Assembly (NCBI GenBank): GCA_963693085.1
Contig: OY856413.1
Location: 465,739,379-465,803,378, forward strand
Source: Alisma plantago-aquatica
Taxonomy: Eukaryota; Streptophyta; Magnoliopsida; Alismatales; Alismataceae
Reading direction: 5' to 3'
Length of the DNA stretch: 64,000 nucleotides
Position 1 is the stretch's first letter. Each line of letters starts with the position of its first letter. The notes beneath the pieces are model-generated. The model made no database searches, had not been told where the DNA came from, and saw only the letters and a list, made by a program, of their open reading frames with translations. This document shows positions 60,915-64,000 of the stretch, one piece after another. The position numbers and the translations under genes were made by a program.

Positions 60915-61310
60915 GCCACGGTTGTGTTGGGTAAGGGGTACCACGACCGTGTTGGAGGATGAGGCCATGGGCGAGGCAACATGGAGGTCGTTGTGTCTTC
61001 AGTTCTCCACACACGTGGGTAGCGCCACAGTTAATGCGGTCTTTAAGGGCCACGGTCGTGGTGATGGCCACGACTGTGGTCATTCACGTGTAAAATGGAC
61101 CATTCCTTGTTGGTTTTGGGGATCTTTGTGCATAATTTTCCACGAGCAAGGTGATGGCCATGGCTGAGTTGGAGTGTACTGGTCACAACCATTTTGAGCT
61201 CCATGGCTGTGGTCATTCATGTGTAAATTGAGAACATTCCTTGTTGATTTTGGAGCTCTTTGTGCATAAATTACCACGACCATGGCGGATCTACCATGAC
61301 CGTTTTGGGC
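60913..61310. repeat. CACGGTCGTGG-type motif cluster in Athila#2 LTR
   Basis: Copies of CCACGGTTGTG, CACGACCGTG, CACGGTCGTGG and CACGACTGTGG, plus a duplicated block of about 115 bp: GTCATTCACGTGTAAA, TTCCTTGTTG and CTCTTTGTGCATAA occur at about 61079-61137 and again at about 61212-61268. Homologous to the motif blocks of the other Athila LTRs. Confidence 0.75.
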
Positions 61311-61618
61311 CTTTTGGTGCTGATCTTTATTTCATCTTCTTCATCTAGCCTCCTTTTTCTTTGAATTGCTCTTGTGCATTCAAGGACAAATCAGGGAAGA
61401 GATAGGTCCACTCTTGGGTGTAAAACCCCATAGACATCCTTCATCTCTCTCCCAAGCATCAATGCATGCATAAGTGTCCTAAAATACACACAAAAAGAGA
61501 CATAAGTGCATTTATCATAAAAGATCACATTGAGGGGAATAACATGTAATCTAAACTATTTAGATGTGATTGTCATGCAAAAAGGAACATGATGAAGCCC
61601 TAACATAGGGCTGCATCA

Positions 61619-63479
61619 CCACTCCAAACTTAAAACATACTTGTCCTCATGTATGCTCCAACTTAATCTCTCTCTTCAATTTCTTTCAATAAATAAGAGT
61701 GACAAATGCATAGAAAAAGATGATTATTGACTAAATGGCCTTTAAAGTGATTAAGTGCATGTATTCCACCTCTCTCCTCTCCTCTATCACATACCAATCA
61801 TGAAATGAGCACTGAGCATACAAACTTTAAACATAGAACATAGAATGCACAAGCTTTCAATATGTCCTTCATGCAATTCTGGGTAAACCGTTTCATGTTG
61901 GCATTAATCAATGATGATTAGGAGTGTTGTTTCACTTTCATGCATTCAATCTTATGTCTCAAACCACACCAAATGACCCACATATCTGTAGAAATGGTAA
62001 AGTGAGCTATATTTGATATTTTCTAGCTCAATAGGTATAAAAATGGAAGAAAGGATTTTGATAAGAGATTGGAGTGTTTTTGCACAGTCATCTTTTCTTT
62101 ATTTAGATGCTCTTAAATAGGAGCATCTTTTAATTTTCTTTTTGCTTTTTCTTTTCTTCTTTTCTGTTCTTTTTCCCTTGGTGTAGGTAGGGCATATGGT
62201 GGATACAGTGAAGTGGGGAGATGTAGACATGGCCACCCAAAACTTTTGGAGGTGGCCAAGGCTCAATATGTGCTCTAAGGCATCCTTTCATGAGGCAAAG
62301 AGGTATGAAGATGGTGAAAGAAGAGTCAAGTCAAAGAGGGGTCATTAGTGTAGTCCTCAACATAAGATTTCCTGCATGAAAACTAATCCAACACTTCATC
62401 AAATGATATCACACCAAATGATTGAACAACATGAGATTCACATTTATATCAAGTGGTTCCATAGTCTCTAAGCATTTATAGCATGCTCAATTCACAATTC
62501 AACTGAAACATTCACAAACTTGAGAGAAGTGGTGCACGTGTAAAAAGTCAACAATCAAGACCACATAGCAATAAAATCTAAAAAAATGACATGCATTTGT
62601 TAAAGATCAAAAATTTTAGTTCAAAACATTGGAGATTAAGTTAAAACATGCTTTTAGGTAAGAATATCTAAATTTGGGCAAAATTGGCCAAAATGGTGCC
62701 AATTTGTGATCAATCACATCTAAACCTACATTTAGGGAATTTAAAGCATAAAATAGAAAATACTAATTACAAACACATAAAAATTACCAAAAACTACGTG
62801 AGAATGTAATGCATGACATGGAGAGCAAAAAGAGCAATTTTTTTGAAAAATTATGCAAAAATGCATGAAATTTAACTACATGTATGCATGAATGCTAACA
62901 AGAAGAAATCTAAACTAACAAGGGTAAAAGCAAGCAATTCCAAAAATTAGGTAAGATAGTTGCAAACAAAATGAAAGATCAAGATAGGGTGGTACATACC
63001 GGCCTACCACCCGAAACTTTTGAATCATGCTGTCCTTAGCATGAAACGCAAGTTTAGGGATAGTAGGGTGAAGATCACGACTGGTGTTGCATATCAAAGG
63101 GTAGGTCTCCCTACTTTGGCTGGTCTGGCTGGTGTTACTGAGGAGATGGAGGTCCTGGATGGGCTGGAGGGAACTGGTAGTAATGTCCCCAATAAGCATC
63201 CTAAGGGGGAGGGTAAGTATCCTGGTTTCCTAAAATACCACCCTAAAAATCTTCATCGTGTTTGGGTTTTCTCTGTTCCTGTGCATGGTGGTAGTGGTAC
63301 GAGTGGTTGACCTACTGATGCAATTGTTGTTGGCCCTACCACATGTACTGCTATATGAGTTGCATGTCTTGCTGTGTCTTTTGGATGCCTTCAAGCTGTG
63401 CATGGATGGATGACATATCATATGCCTTCAGTAAAGGATACTACATGTGGGATGTTGCCTCATCCCTTCTTCTTACCCT
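61619..63479. other. Athila#2 non-coding region between ORF and 3' LTR
   Basis: Begins with the polypurine tract (minus strand) beside the LTR. The rest has no supported ORF. A T-rich stretch at 62125-62175 is a purine-rich tract on the element's sense strand. Long non-coding segments before the 3' LTR are usual in Athila elements. Confidence 0.5.
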
Positions 63480-63908
63480 TCAGAGATTTCTTCTTTGTTC
63501 TCCTCCTTTTTCTTCTTCTTGTTGTGCATTTGATTCTTCTATTTCTTCTTCTTGTCCAGCAGTGGGGTTGAAGTTTTCTTGGGGGTTGGCTTGCTCCCAT
63601 TGCTTCAACTTGTCATGTAGTAAGTCAGGGAGACCTAAGGTGCAGAGAAGTGGGACGGCGTGATAGGGCATCTCAAGAACTCTTGATCCTATGGATTTCA
63701 CATTGTACAACAACCTCTTATTCTTAATTGTGATCATTTGTAAGCACACAAGATACTTTAGATCGACAAATTGAGCTCCTTCAGCCTCGTTCAGTCTAGT
63801 GACATCAAAACCTAGGGATATAGCAATTGAGGTCACAATCCCTCCCATAACAAATGGATTCTTTCTTTTGAAGGGAACTGTACTCATGTTATCTATCAAG
63901 AGTGACAC
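63480..63908 (-). CDS. Athila ORF-like protein, C-terminal 142 residues
   Basis: An open frame on the minus strand, 142 residues from the first Met at 63908. FKRKNPFVMGGIVTSIAISL, then FVDLKYLV, follow the pattern of the Athila ORF-1-type family (PF03078) from plant gypsy elements: a GG(I/L)VTxIA core, then LDL. Family members are usually longer, so the N-terminal part may lie beyond 63908. The bases there on the minus strand remain protein-like, but a break cannot be excluded. The C-terminus is Gln/Glu-rich (AGQEEEIEESNAQQEEEKGG) and ends in RRNL. The function of this protein family is unknown; it is element-encoded and not a host gene. Confidence 0.6.
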   Translation of the reverse strand: MSLLIDNMSTVPFKRKNPFVMGGIVTSIAISLGFDVTRLNEAEGAQFVDLKYLVCLQMITIKNKRLLYNVKSIGSRVLEMPYHAVPLLCTLGLPDLLHDKLKQWEQANPQENFNPTAGQEEEIEESNAQQEEEKGGEQRRNL

Positions 63909-64000
63909 TAAGTTGATGTGTAGTTTCTCATTTAAACCATGCAGAACAAAGAGGTCTTTCGTGAGATGTTGCCCTGATTGTCATACCTTCCTAAAATTGT
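63909..64000 (-). other. Right edge, inside Athila#2
   Basis: Probably the upstream part of the same Athila ORF, possibly frameshifted relative to 63480-63908. It is too short to judge. Confidence 0.4.

Larger units (their letters stand above)
54631..61618 (-). repeat. Athila#2 3' LTR, interrupted and promoter-deleted
   Basis: The first 0.7 kb is 61618 to 60915 (minus) and includes the CACGGTCGTGG-type motif cluster at 60915-61310. The distal part is about 56002 to 54631, matching 46619-47570 of the Athila#1 LTR in reverse. By comparison with that LTR, about 0.77 kb in between, including the TATA box, is missing, and the LARD3b remnant lies there instead. Confidence 0.68.
54631..64000 (-). 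mobile_element. Athila#2 (Athila-like gypsy element), runs off the window
   Basis: Minus-strand element. Its 3' LTR starts at 61618 (TGATGCAGCCC on the minus strand) and ends near 54631. The LTR is interrupted by LARD3b and a small LARD3-derived piece. On the interior side, a purine-rich TTTGGAGTGG (minus, 61619-61628) precedes the LTR. A long non-coding stretch follows, then an Athila-type ORF at 63480-63908. The element lies in opposite orientation to Athila#1 and enters that element's 3' LTR. The second TSD and the 5' LTR are outside the window. Confidence 0.7.

Noticed and set aside
63020..63663. Plus-strand frames of 96 and 106 residues near the right end
   Set aside because: They lie opposite or beside the Athila ORF on the minus strand and have no recognisable content.

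Overview
This window looks like a transposon-saturated intergenic block from a flowering plant nuclear genome. A monocot is my guess, from a GC-rich genic-looking island at 4.2-4.6 kb and the large LTR elements, but that is weak. There is no bacterial-style gene organisation and no intact host gene that I can recognise. Almost all the structure is made of transposable elements inserted into one another. The order of insertion can be read from terminal repeats, target-site duplications (TSDs), primer sites and paralogous empty sites.

Region 1-6150: mostly unrecognised AT-rich DNA with a short non-autonomous hAT element (2892-3578), a GC-rich island with a TATA-like box (about 4200-4630) and a 305-bp non-autonomous Helitron (5268-5572).

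Region 6151 to about 33860: a decayed LINE on the minus strand, split by a large non-coding LTR element (here LARD1, 7244-32285, minus orientation, about 3.6-kb LTRs but only about 0.9 kb of internal DNA). LARD1 in turn holds a Cassandra TRIM (7485-8322) and a gag-only Copia-type element (10803-17778) in its left LTR. A second non-coding element (LARD2, 19146-28081) sits in its internal region and a tRNA-type SINE (31839-32038) in its right LTR. Because the two LARD1 LTRs are paralogous, each insertion into an LTR has an empty site in the other.

Region about 33860-64000: after a second, broken Cassandra (34555 to about 35190) comes a nest built on Athila-like (Ty3/gypsy) elements. Athila#1 (plus) has a 5'-truncated 5' LTR carrying a full-length 9.8-kb CACTA/En-Spm element (36322-46164, TSD CCT). 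That element holds a decayed TNP2 transposase and a decayed second gene ending in a Ulp1-like protease. Athila#1 is interrupted again by LARD3a (47826 to about 53640), whose LTR is full of tandem arrays. Its 3' LTR is entered at about 54631 by Athila#2 (minus), whose own LTR carries a truncated LARD3b copy. Athila#2 runs off the right edge and contributes an Athila-type ORF at 63480-63908.

The most notable observations are the multi-level nest with internal empty-site controls, the 5S-rRNA-derived Cassandra LTRs in both orientations, the duplicated long hairpin upstream of the CACTA transposase, palindromic CACGGCCGTG-type arrays shared by unrelated TE families, and the tandem arrays inside the LARD3 LTR. 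All boundaries were read by eye, so LTR ends can be off by a few bases and the boundaries marked approximate by tens of bases.
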